Below, in pieces: positions 34,877 through 46,571 of a stretch of DNA of 64,000 nucleotides. Each line of letters starts with the position of its first letter. Position 1 is the first letter of the stretch. Origin of the DNA: Cymodocea nodosa (lineage: Eukaryota > Streptophyta > Magnoliopsida > Alismatales > Cymodoceaceae). A model generated the notes under the pieces. The model was not told the origin of the DNA. It ran no database searches and worked only from the letters and a program-made list of their open reading frames with translations. The DNA lies in contig CM072341.1 in NCBI GenBank assembly GCA_036874045.1, positions 13,652,501-13,716,500 on the forward strand, written 5' to 3'. A program made the translations under genes and the position numbers.

Positions 34877-36019
34877 ATGGATAATATTGAAATCTTAGTT
34901 ATCACTGAAGGACAGACCACTAATCGTCCTCCTATGTTTGAAGGTAGCAATTATGGCTACTAGAAATATAGAATGAAAGTATTCTTTCAGTCAATTGATT
35001 TCAAACTATGGTATATAATTAGCAATCCTATAGTATTAGTTAGGACTCCATATGATACTTGGACTTTTGATGAAAAAGAGCGAATGACACTGAATGCTAA
35101 AGGTTTAAACATCTTATTTTGTGCTTTATCTCATGATCATTTTAACAAAGTTTGTGCATATCAAACTGCATATAAGATATGGCATGTATTAGAAGTTGCC
35201 AACGAAGGTACTAACCAAGTGAAGGAATCTAAGATTAATATGTTAGTACATAAATATGAGCTTTTTAAAATGCACGAAAATGAATGTATCTCTGATATGT
35301 TTTCCTGTTTTCTTGAGATTGTAAATTCATTAAAATCTTTAGGTAAGAAATTCAAGGAAAAAGACTTGGTAAGAAATATCCTTAGATCTTTAACTAAAAT
35401 TTGGGCTCAAAAGACAACATCTATTGAAGAGTCCAAAGATTTAAATATATATACTCTTGATGATCTCATAGGCAATCTAACAGCCTATGAAGTACAACAT
35501 TTAGATCTAAAAGGGAAGAATCCTAGAAGGGATCTAGTTTTGAGGCTGATAAAGTCTTAGAAGTCACTAGTGATTTTGACGATGATTTACTGTTGTTGAC
35601 CAAAAAATTTAGAAATCTGCTGAAGAAACGTAGGAACTTCAAGTCAGCAAAGACATTTGGAGATATGGAGAAGAAGTCATTCATGAAAGACAAAATCATA
35701 TGCTACAAGTGCAACAGGCTGGGTCACTTTCAAACTAATTGTCCTCTCAACAAAGATAAGAAGAATTCGAGGAGGAATTTTAGGAATAAGAAATTCAGAA
35801 AGAGAATGGCACTTAAAGTGACATGGGATGACTCTTGAGCTTCACAAAGTGAAGAAACAAAGGATTCAACATCAAACAATGAATCCTCATCAACATCAGA
35901 TTCAGAAGAAAATCTAGCAAATGTATGCTTCATGGCAAAATTCAGTGAGGTATCCTTTGATCAAAATGCTAGTTTTGATGGATTACTTGTTGAATACAAT
36001 AAACAGGCTAGAAAATATA
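34877..36019 (+). pseudogene. C2B gag, truncated
   Basis: From ATG 34877 (MDNIEILVITEGQTTNRPPMF). An in-frame TAG replaces Trp in NYGYW at about 34960. The frame is then open to 35560 (TPYDTWTFDEKE … KYELFKMHENECISDMF). A frameshift leads to 35593-35838, which has an intact CCHC knuckle, CYKCNRLGHFQTNC. TGA follows KVTWDDS. It is cut off by C2A at 36020. Confidence 0.88.
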
Positions 36020-37217
36020 TGTAGGATCATTTGTATCACAAGAAGAGGGGTGAATTGTGTCTTTAGTAATTAAACTAGCGGATAAAACAAGAGTACAAAA
36101 CACTCGTAAATGAAATTCTATTCTTTTATTTTAAGACAGAATTTACAATATCTTTTCAGCTCAATTCCCTTCTTGACAGTTTTGATACAGTAATTTTTGA
36201 TATACAATTCAAATAGGAAAACAAAGTTCTTTTTCAAAACCAATTTTGAATTGTATAAAACCTGATCTTTATGCACACAGCTCTTTTCTTTCTCTTTGCT
36301 CAGCTTTTGTATCTCTTCTTCTCTAGTTGTCGAATTTCCAGACTTCTTGCATTTGCAGCTCCTTTTCTAAAATTGCTTGGAATTTTGAACTTCTTCTAAT
36401 GTTGGAGAACTTTTCAGAATATGAATATTCAAACATAACTTTTCAGTTAGGGATCTAAATTGAATATTCAGACTTGATTTTTGAGATTAGGATCTCCCGT
36501 TGTAATGTAGCTCGTACTCTCTATTAGAAGTCGAACTCTGTTGTCTTTCACGTTCAGCATATTCATCCACTTGATCCACAATCCATAATCCACGTACTAA
36601 TTTTCTCTTTAATCCAAATTACTTTCTATTTAAATTTCCACTTTCTTCACTAACATTTTGAGTTTCCATGATCTCCACTCGTAGATTCATCAAAACTTTA
36701 TCTTCCTGGAGTCTTGCAGAATATCTTCTAAGTCTTCAATTTAGTCGAACATTTATCCTTTAACTCCTGTTAAAACTCGAAGACTTATCCTTTAACTCTT
36801 CGAGTTTTTGCACCTGCAAAACATGTGATTAAACAAAGAAACTTATCTGTTCGTTAATCCTTTTATAAAACTCAAATAGTTATCTATCCATGCGTATAAA
36901 AACTCGAACAGTTATCTAACTATTCGATTTTTCATTACCGAACGCACATGGAAAACACGTGACAACTTAAAACATTAAAAACACATGCGTAGATAACTTA
37001 ACTATACGAGTTTTTAATATAAAGTATTCGACAGAAACGAAACGTTAACTATCCGAAAGTTGAACTATTGCAAATCTAGCTCTTCAGAAATATTTAATTT
37101 ATCCGACACAAAAATGAAACTTTTCGATAATCTGTTAACTATTATACTTAGAGAATATTTGTAGACTTATTTAAATACGTTAATAAAGCATACCTCATCA
37201 AAATTAAATACCTAACA
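36020..37217 (-). repeat. C2A 3' LTR
   Basis: 1198 bp in plus coordinates TGTAGGATCAT … ATACCTAACA. It is the inverted counterpart of the C2B LTR, with 1230 bp between the two. It contains TAACTNNNCGA-type arms, for example AACTCGAACAGTTATC near 36903, and CACGTG near 36958. Confidence 0.92.
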
Positions 37218-37322
37218 ATCTCCCCCTTTTTGATGATGTCAAAACCTAATAAGTCACATAATTTATATCTCCCCCTTTTTGGCATTATAAAAAAGTAAAC
37301 AAACTATTTTCTCCCCCTTTAG
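37218..37322 (-). other. C2A polypurine tract cluster (three copies)
   Basis: TCTCCCCCTTT cores at 37219, 37268 and 37310. The first abuts the LTR (ATCTCCCCCTTTTTGATG) and is the standard primer position. The other two lie 50 and 90 bp inside. C1A and C1B also have a second copy about 310-335 bp inside. Confidence 0.8.
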
Positions 37323-37543
37323 GAAGTTAAGTTTTATAAATGTAAGGAAGGATATCTTGTTAAGTATATATTAATCGAAACGATAGTGTCAACCATACAT
37401 AGGATTTATGGATTAAGCAAAAACTGTTTAATATCATAAACTGTGAAAAATAATCACGTAACATTAAAATCAGTAAACAATTTACATAATGGTTTTGGTT
37501 ATAAATTACAAAAAATAAATCATGTAATACATAATTTGTATAA

Positions 37544-40146
37544 TCACAAGCCTCTTTGTCTTCGAAAAATATCAATCAGGGTATCTGAAATTTTCTTTGC
37601 AATATCTGTACTAACTCTATTTATCTGATCAAGTAATGCGTAATCTAAATCATTTTGAGAAACTTGTGATGGTTGCTATAAAAATTCAGTATGTATGTCT
37701 ATATCTATACTTGTATGTATTTCTCTATGTATACCTTGTTGTATATCTGTATGTATATCTTGTTGTATATCTATATGTTGCTATGTTTCTGTAAATTCTG
37801 TGGATTGTTGCTATGTTTGCCGAACCTATTGTTGTTGTTGTCTGAGGATAGGTGTATCTACCACTTGGTATTTTTGAAGTTCCTTTGCAGAGAAAGATCG
37901 TGACTTTAATCTTTTCTATGGCCAAGGTGTAATATCTATTTGACTTGCCACAATTCTCAAAATTGTATCACCATAAAATAATTTACTCTGCAAATGTAAG
38001 ATATGAGAAACAAAAATATCATACCAGTTCACCTGTATATGGTTGATTAATGCGTATGTAGCATAAAGACAACATCTACCAACTTCTGCCCTATGACCAA
38101 ACCTCTGAAACAATGTAGCATGCAATATTTTTGCAATAAAACGTGTTTGGCCATTTAAGTCATTTAGTAATGTCAATGGTTTGTTGGTAGTTGGATCTTT
38201 GACTAAACTTGTAATGTCCCATCCCAATCGATAAACCTATTTTCTTTCTGATAATTTAACTCCTTCATTTTTTAGACCAAGTACTTGATGAAGTAAATCT
38301 GGAGTTAAATATATGTCATTTTCTTGTATATTAGAAACATGAATACCTTCTTCCACTGTTAAGTTTGAGTAAAACCAACTAAGAAGTTCGAGTATAGCAA
38401 GATGGCCTGGCTGTTGTCGAAGTAGAGTCAACAAGCTTTGAAATTCAAACAGTTCACGTATGTGTGCCATCCCTTCAAACTTAACTAGTCTTGAATATAA
38501 AACTGTAAAAGTTTTATATGTCTGAAATTTGTCATAACAGAAATTATTTCTAAACCATAATAGTGTATTTGCATCTAAACTCTGTTCAGGATTAAGTATT
38601 TTCCTGTCATGATGTTCTGATCTGGGACTTATTTCAATATTATCAGCAGCATCTATATTGTCAGATCTTTCAGAACTAGTGGAATTTCTATCAAAACTAG
38701 TATAAATGTCTGAAATATCTATTATTGTCATATCAATAATCTGTTGAATTTCTTCTGTTTGTTCTTCTAGAAACATTTCAGTAGCAACAGTCTCTATAAC
38801 AATCTGTATATCAGCAACCTGTATATCTATATGTGATCTATACAACTGTCTCTGTATGAAAGAATGTTCTATATTTGTCTATGGGATAGAATCATCCAAT
38901 ATTTCTAAAATTTGTATATGTGAGACATTGGTAGTATCATATTCTATTCGTAACTGTGTATGTTGTTGATTATATACATTTATCAACAAGTATACGATAT
39001 ATTGTAACAAACATAACCATACATATAAAGTGTAGTATAAGCAACTGTACCAAAATTCAAAAGTCTCTGTTCGAGATACAGTAAGAGGAAGAATATTTGT
39101 ACATTCCTCTTCAGATGAAATATCTTCAAAATTCATAAACTTAGTGTCTATGTCATCAATAATATCATCAAATTTGATATCATCTGTATATATATCATCA
39201 AAATTTCCTACATTCTCACTTTCCGTAGGAAAAGAATGTGTACTTGCAACATTGTGTGAAAAGCTATCCATTGTATTAAAAGATACATTATGCACTAATG
39301 TGACACAATACCTTAGAGTATATGCTTCTAAGCCAATATTTGTCACATCTGATGGGATTCCTGACAAAAATGTCTGTCCAGCTTCTGCAATGGAGCATAG
39401 TTTTCCATTTTTCACTAATTCTTCTTTTTGCTGCAATATTCCTTGTACACCTACAGTTAGTCCAAAATATTTAATTACCTTTTTCTTTGTCTGACTATAT
39501 GTCTGCAGTGTTTCAGGTTGTTCAGGAGGTTCTAAAATTGTTTTAATTTCTCCTGTTAAAGGCACCTGTTGTCTTGATGGTCCTTCACCATGATGCCTAG
39601 GTGGTAATAATGGAATATAGAGTTTTAAGCTCTCCACCTCTGCCATTTTGAGTTGATAAACTCTTTGTCCTTCACTTTGAAGGCCCATTTTGCTAATAAC
39701 AGTTTTCTGTTCATCGATATACTGTTTAATATCATTTAAAACAGTTGGGGGAAAATAATGTTGGGAATACAAGGATTGTAATTCCCTGTTTGCATTTTCG
39801 ATCATTGGTCCCCACTTCTTTCCATAATAAGTGATAGACTGTACCGATGTCTCTAGTACATGTCTAGAACTTACAACCGCAGGGTTAGGTTGTAAATTTC
39901 TTTTCCATAAATGCAATGCGGAAAGTTCAGTCTGTTTTAGTCTAAACTATGTTTTAGCATAATTTTGAATAAATTTCCAACAGAAATTTTCTCATCTTGA
40001 ACAGCTTTTCTGATTTCATGTAGTACTTCGTTTGAAAAAGTGTACCTGGAGTAAATATCGTTGATTTCATTCTGCATTTTCTGAAGTTCCAACTCTCTTT
40101 TCTGCACTTTGGTAATTCTACGACATCCTCTTCCACGTCCTGACAT
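37544..40146 (-). pseudogene. C2A extra ORF (plant-transposon-domain protein)
   Basis: Starts MSGRGRGCRRITKVQ (ATG 40144-40146). Two similar helical units follow, NEINDIYSRYTFSNEVLHEI and NRELQSLYSQHYF … MAEVESLKLY. Next come an acidic linker with one very hydrophobic stretch (about 38973-39045) and the conserved C-terminal domain (FRNNFCYDKFQ … LFEFQSLL … VLGLKNEGV … LHATLFQRFGHRAEV). Then there is a Gln/Asp-Ile-rich tail and a final helix ending at TGA 37544-37546. Lesions: a frameshift near 39930, and TAG codons near 38865, 38228 and 37916-37918 that look like former CAG. The last TAG matches the position of TAG in C1A and C1B. About 865 codons overall. Role unknown; not an enzyme by any motif I can see. 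Confidence 0.78.
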
Positions 40147-40162
40147 TGTTGATTAATCTTCG

Positions 40163-42185
40163 TGTTTAGAATGAAAAAGTGCATATTATTAACGGTTAAA
40201 TGATGGTTAATTGCATAATATTTAACTTATCATATGAGAATTAAGCCATTATGTTATAATTGCACTGTTATATGCTTTAATTGAAGAATCTGCTTAATTT
40301 TGGGGAATTAATGTTAATTTAGTATATTTATGAACTGTCGGTAAGTTGCAGGTTGTGAAATTCTTAAGTATCTGAATTTTCTGATATTTCGGACAGTTAT
40401 GTTTAACATACCGAACAAATTCGGACAGTTATGTTTAACAGACCGAATATGTATCGAAATTGCCGAACAGTTATGTTTTAAGAGAATATTTTATTATTTC
40501 CTGAAGTACGCATGTCGAAACCAGAATGAATGACTTAAGTGAACTTTTGGTGAGTTATCTATAACTATCCGAAATTGCAGCTGAGCATCGGATAGTTATC
40601 CCTGTAACTCTCTGAAATCTCTTTTTATTTATAAAATAGCTGAGGACACGCATCATGTTCTGGGTAAGTGACTTAAGTGGATTTTCGGTGAGTTAGCTGT
40701 AACTATCCGAAATGCATCTGAGCATCGGATAGTTAGACCTGTAACTCTCTGAAATGTTATTTTATGATTAAATTGCTGCTGACATGTGTCGAGATTTGGT
40801 AGAATTACTTAAGTTATATATCGGTGAGTTAATTGTAACTATCCGAAATGCATCTGAGCATCGGATAGTTAAGTTTATAAGTATCTGAAATGCACCTGAA
40901 CATCAGATAGTTAAATTTATGCACGTGTTTTATAGTTAAATCAACGAAGAAAGTTCGTTGAGTTATCTATAACTCCACGGACTATATATTTTCTAATATG
41001 CCACTGTAGCGGTTGTAGAAATAGGACAGTTGGAAGGAAAAACCACGTTTGCACGTATCGCACAGGAGAAGGAAGCATTGCCGTTGATCTGAAGGAAGGA
41101 AATCCAACTGATCATTCAAGCAGAAGCAGTTACTACTGAAGAAATATAAAAGAAAAGAAGAAAAAAAGAAGAAGGGTGATCGATGTGTGATCGATGGACG
41201 GACAGTGTGTGCAGAGGAGGATGAGTGTCGCAATTCTCTGAAGTACCACACCAACCACCATAATCACCAATCATCAGAGGTCTGTGAGGATACTTGCCTG
41301 ATGTTGAGTCGATTCCGAGCCAAACACAGTACTTGACAACCACTGTGAGGAGTGATCGCGTCGTAGGAAGGGAAGACATTTTCACCAAGCACCAACTCAT
41401 ATTTCAGGAGATCGTAAAGCTTTTAGCCTTGGCTTCGGGTTGATGCCTATATGCTGAAGAGGAGATCATCTTGCAATTTTAGACTCGCGATTCTGTTAGG
41501 AGAGGAGATAGAATTGTAAGTGGTTTAATTTTCAGTGGTGAAATCGCGTTGTAGGTAGTGTCGGAAGTATTTACTGTCAAGTGAGATTACTTTACATTTC
41601 ACCTTTCGCCCATTTCCATGTTCACATCAAAACAAAAATACCAAAAATAATTTATTTTTGTTTGTATGTTGTATTTGAGTATTGTATTGTTTGTGTTGTA
41701 TCGTGATTAATGTTATCTGTATCAGTTTTGTGCTTGTTTTATGTTAGTTTTAATTTTACAGTTTACTAAAATTGGTTCGTACAAAATACTTAAAGATTTT
41801 AATGGTTACTGTTTGAATCATCTGAATGTAAGTATTGCTTAATGATAAATCTAATGTTAACTAGCATTAAAAAGCTTAATTGATGTTATTTACAATCTGT
41901 GGAATCGCCCAATGGTTGGTCGAATTCCTCTGTAAATAGCAATATTATAAAGAAGAAACAGGCTCGTGGAGTTAACTTAAGTCCACGAGGATAGTCCGTT
42001 GAGTTAGCCATAACTCAACGAACTTTGTCCGTTGAGTTAATTGTAATTCAACGGAGTGCTTATTGAATATAAATTTGAATTGTTAACAATCAAACAGTTC
42101 TTAAATTCATCAGTAATTCCCTATGGGATCAACCTGTACTTGCACACTAATACAATAGACACTATGCACTTGTAGTTAAAGTACA
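40163..42185 (+). mobile_element. LX-b: LTR of the LX family inserted upstream of the C2A extra ORF
   Basis: Starts TGTTTAGAATG 16 bp from the extra-ORF ATG, reading away from it. It matches LX-a over its first 260 bp and again over about 40920-41450. The array 40340-40930 holds TAACTATCCGA (40700-40710), TCGGATAGTTA (40725-40735) and several more pairs. Near 42000-42060 the version with CCGTTGAGTTA/TAACTCAACGAA appears. The right end is uncertain: AGTACA at about 42185 is my choice because GCACTTGTAG lies just before it. The candidate TSD cttcg (40158-40162) is not found cleanly on the right. Confidence 0.6.
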
Positions 42186-44321
42186 AATTGGAATTAATAT
42201 CTAAATTGTATTAAAGGTTGTTTGTTTACTTCTAAAAGAAAGAATAGGCATAAAGATAAATTAACTAAGTAAAAACAGAAGTAACAAATCCAAGTTTTTC
42301 TAGTGTAGTGTTGAGAAAACCAAACACTTTGCTTTGCACTATAGAACTTAGTGGAAGGAAAGATTGTGAAGCTAGGGTTTTACCAAGGTAGAAACATGAA
42401 AGGTTGTTAGGAAAACATTCATAACTCTCCGAGTTTAGAAATGGATAAATGGATTCAATCATTGAAATCATAAATATAAGATCCGTTACCGATAAATAAC
42501 TCGAGTGCTTGCAATAACTATACAAGTTTTACAACCAACAATTGCAGAATACTTAGCGTAACTGTGCATATAAAGAAAATAACTTCAGGCTAAGTGAAAA
42601 AGTGAGAAAACTCGAAGACTTATGATAACTGTTCGAGTTTCTTGAAGGAATAGGTGTGAAAAGTCGAAGATTTAAACATAACTGTTCAAGTTTCGACTGA
42701 GACATTATAAAGTAGTGAAATTCAACACGTGCACAATTTGAACTTAAGGTGTTCAGAAAGTTTTGGAGACTTATAAACCTAACTATCCGATGCTCTAGTG
42801 TATTTCAGAGAGTTACAGATAACCTTCCGAAAGATAACTTAAGTCAATCGTCCAGATCACGACACGTGTACTTAAGCAGTTTTATAATAAAGAGATGTTT
42901 CAGATTGTTACAAATCTAACTTTCCGAAGCCCAAACGCATTTCGGAGAGTTACAGATAACTTACCAAAAATCCACTTAAGTCATGCATTATGGTTTCGAC
43001 ACATGTACTTCAGGAAATAATAAAATAGTCTATTGAACGTTTTAGAACACAACTGTCCAATACTTGTAATATAACTTGCCGAAACAATAGAAAATTCGGA
43101 TACTTAAGAATTAAAATACCTGCAAGTCACCGACAGTTTAGAAATGTACTTAATTAAGGTGTATTTCCTGAAATTATGCAGATTCTTTCATGAAAAACAT
43201 ATAATAGTTCAAAAGTGATGAATTATTATATGACAAATTGCTCCCCCTACATAAATGTAGTGTAAAGAATCTATGGCGTACTTCATCTAAGTTGCTAAGC
43301 CCTAAGTAGAGTTGGCTTAAAAAGGTCAAATAGCTTACTTAAAGAGGATGCTAAGCCTTAAATAGATTTGAGTCTTTTCTTTTTTTTTTTAATTTAAATG
43401 AAATAAAGAAATAAGTAGTAGAGTTAACAATTTAGACTTTTTGGCTTTTATCTTATTCAGTTTACAAAAGATAATTCATAGAGATATACCTACAGAAACT
43501 TAAAAGATTTCAATAATAAGTACACAACTTAAGACAAATAAATATCGTACATTATGTGTAAAGAGTAGATAATAACAAAAATAACAAGGATTATATGCAC
43601 AGATTATGTCAGGATTGTTATAACACATTGAAAGATAAATTAAGCTTGAGTACATTGCCCTCTTTTTTTCTTTTTTTTTATATTCATATATATATATTTT
43701 ATGTATTACCTCCCACAATATCATCTTTTTACGTGATCATAATCCTTTGCTTAGGGGAAAGATAACTAGTTACTCAATGACAAGTGAGAATAGGTATTTT
43801 TTTTTTTTAAATATAATCTGAATTACTTGCAAAATGAGTTTTCAGTCAGCACATCCCAAACTAGTTGATTTAAGTGACTAGGGTTTAAGATCTCCCAACG
43901 GACTTAATTACTCAAGTAATTACAGACAAAAAATAAACAAAAATAAAAGAAGACAATAAATTAAATTAGAGGCAACCGCAAGACTTAATTTTTCTAACAG
44001 AATGTTAATAACTTTCCTTTAATAAAAAGTACATACTTTCTATGTATTTTCTTGTTAAAATCTCTGTAATAGCATATACATAAGTAACAAAAATATAGTT
44101 GGCACTCACATTAAATCAATTTAACTTTTCCTTAAGTAATCTTTTCTGAATTTTTCTTAAATAAATTGACTTCAATAAAAATTAGAATTTCATAAATTCT
44201 TAACTACTAGAAAATTGTAATTCGAAAATAGATATGTTGTTTTTTTTTTTTTTTTTTAATAATAAAGACATTAAATTCTAAAACTACCTTATAACAAACC
44301 AAAATACAATGAACAAGACCA
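42186..44321 (-). other. C2A spacer between pol and the extra ORF
   Basis: No gene. 42560-43200 carries TAACTNNNCGA motifs (42626-42636, 42780-42790) and CACGTG sites. Around 42990-43190 it aligns to LX LTRs, in the opposite orientation to LX-b. Whether this is native C2 sequence or an old LX fragment is open. 43380-44260 is AT-rich with several T runs. Confidence 0.65.
43240..43252 (-). other. Internal polypurine-like tract, C2A
   Basis: GCTCCCCCTACAT lies between pol and the extra ORF, at the same relative place as in C1A and C1B. Conservation in two families suggests a role, perhaps a second plus-strand primer. Confidence 0.55.
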
Positions 44322-46493
44322 TTAAATATCAGATAACCTACAGATACCAAGTTCTAATCGTAATTTTGAGAATGTATTTTCATCTAAGGGTTTTGTAAAT
44401 AGATCTGCTAATTGTTTTGTGGTAGGAACAAAATTTAATACTATTTTTCCTTTTATAACATTATCCCTTAGAAAATGATGTCGAACTTCTATATGTTTTG
44501 CTCTTGAATGTAAGACAAGATTTTTAGATAAACTAATTGTAGAATTACTATCATAGAAAATCTTAGTTGGTTCATAGTCTAAATTAAAATCTTTTAAGGT
44601 TTGTTTGATCCATAGGATTTGAGCATAGCAAAGTGCAGCAGCTATATATTCAACTTTAATTGTAGATAATGCTACACAATTTTGCTTTTTGCCAAACCAT
44701 GACACTAAGGAATTACCTAACAATTGACAAGTGCCACTGGTGCTTTTTCTTTCAGACTTACATCTTGTGAAATCAGCATCACTATAACCTACTAAGTTTA
44801 AAAAACTGTGCTTAAAGTAAAACAGTCCGAAATTGATGGTTCCTAATAGATATTTAAAAATTCGTTTAACAGCAAGTAGGTGTGATTCCTTAGGATTTGA
44901 TTGATATCTAGCACAAGTACACACACTAAACATAATATCTGGTCGGCTAGCTGTTAAATAGAGTAATGAACCAATCATACTTCTATATTGTTTTACATCT
45001 ATAGTTTTTCCAGAGTCATCTTTATCCAACTTGGTGATAGTACTCATTAGTGTATTCTTTGTTTTAGTGTTGTCTAAACCAAACCTCTTTAATAAATCTT
45101 GAGTATATTTTTCTTGTGAAATAAAAGTACCCTGATCTAATTGCTTAATTTGTAAGCCTAGGAAAAATGATAGTTCACCCATCATACTCATTTCAAATTG
45201 ATTAGTCATGTCTTTCGAAAAGGACTCAACTAATTTATCATTTGTTGCTCCAAATATGATGTCATCTACATAGATTTGAACTACTAATATATCTTTTTCG
45301 ATCTTCTTGATAAAAATTCGTTTAACAGCAAGTAGGTGTGATTCCTTAGGATTTGATTGATATCTAGCACAAGTACACACACTAAACATAATATCTGGTC
45401 GGCTAGCTGTTAAATAGAGTAATGAACCAATCATACTTCTATATTGTTTTACATCTATAGTTTTTCCAGAGTCATCTTTATCCAACTTGGTGATAGTACT
45501 CATTAGTGTATTCTTTGTTTTAGTGTTGTCTAAACCAAACCTCTTTAATAAATCTTGAGTATATTTTTCTTGTGAAATAAAAGTACCCTGATCTAATTGC
45601 TTAATTTGTAAGCCTAGGAAAAATGATAGTTCACCCATCATACTCATTTCAAATTGATTAGTCATGTCTTTCGAAAAGGACTCAACTAATTTATCATTTG
45701 TTGCTCCAAATATGATGTCATCTACATAGATTTGAACTACTAATATATCTTTTTCGATCTTCTTGATAAAAAGAGTGTAATCTGCCTTTCCCATAGAATA
45801 CCCTTTTTCCATAAGAAATTTAGATAATCTTTCATACCAAGACCTAGGAGCTTGTTTAAGGCCATATAGTGCCTTCTTAAGCTTGTAAACATACTCGGGA
45901 TGTTTTGAATCTTCAAAACCTGGAGGTTGTTTTGCATACACTTCTTCTTTTATATATCCATTTAAAAAAGCAGTCTTAACATCCATTTGATATAATTTGA
46001 AATCCATATAACAAGCATATGCTAATAAAATTCGTATTGATTCTAGTCTAGCAACAAGAGCAAATGTTTCATCATAATCAATTCCTTCCTCTTGCTTGTA
46101 ACCTTGAGCAACTAATCTAGCATTATTTTTAACTATATGTCCATCTTGATCTACTTTGTTTCTAAATACCCACCTTGTTCCTATTATGGATTGATTTTCA
46201 GGTGGTGGAACTAGATCCCATACCTCATTTCTTATAAATTGATTTAGCTCATCATGCATAGCTAAATACCAAAATTCATCTTCTAAGGCATCTTCAATTT
46301 TCTTAGGTTCTAGTAAAGAAACAAATGAATAAGCACCACAAATGTTGACTACTAATGACCTAGTCCTGACTCCTTGATTAGGATCGCCTATTATCTGATC
46401 AATAGGATGAGATGAAGCATAACGCCAATTTCTATGTTGTTCCATATTTTCTATAGGTATGACATTATTTTCTTCTAAATTTTCATTATTCAA
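44322..46493 (-). pseudogene. C2A reverse transcriptase and RNase H with internal duplication
   Basis: A 723-codon open frame: linker ([13 protein letters not shown]), RT ([38 protein letters not shown]), catalytic [12 protein letters not shown], then RNase H ([19 protein letters not shown] … [14 protein letters not shown] … [12 protein letters not shown]) and [12 protein letters not shown] or TAG near 44322. A 152-codon segment from the start of YVDD to VKRIF occurs twice in direct, identical, in-frame copies, so the protein would have two YVDD sites and about 570 unique residues. RNase H has KVEY where EAEY is usual. The frame joins integrase through one TGA at 46572-46574. Confidence 0.9.
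44861..45772 (-). repeat. Perfect 456-bp tandem duplication in C2A RT
   Basis: Copies 44861-45316 and 45317-45772. By eye I find no difference between them. Each junction sits at a five-A run (44856-44860, 45312-45316, 45768-45772), that is, microhomology. 456 is a multiple of three, so the reading frame is kept. Confidence 0.93.
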
Positions 46494-46571
46494 ACTTAGA
46501 TTTCTTATTCCGTCAGATAATCTATCAATTTCTCTGTCAACATCATTTGGTACTATTTCTGGGAGAATTTC

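Larger units (their letters stand above)
33561..36019 (+). mobile_element. C2B: 5' part of a copia C2 element
   Basis: Plus-strand LTR (33561-34789), a decayed tRNA-Met primer site and gag up to 36019, where the C2A 3' LTR starts in the opposite orientation. C2A therefore appears to have inserted into gag of a C2B sister element. The remainder of C2B is predicted right of the window. Confidence 0.87.

Noticed and set aside
38879-39916. A possible host gene of 345 codons
   Set aside because: It is the middle of the C2A extra ORF; position, strand and helical unit match the C1 copies.
42265-42525. 86-codon minus-strand frame in the C2A spacer
   Set aside because: No domain, no counterpart in C1 spacers, and codon choice not distinct from surrounding noncoding DNA.
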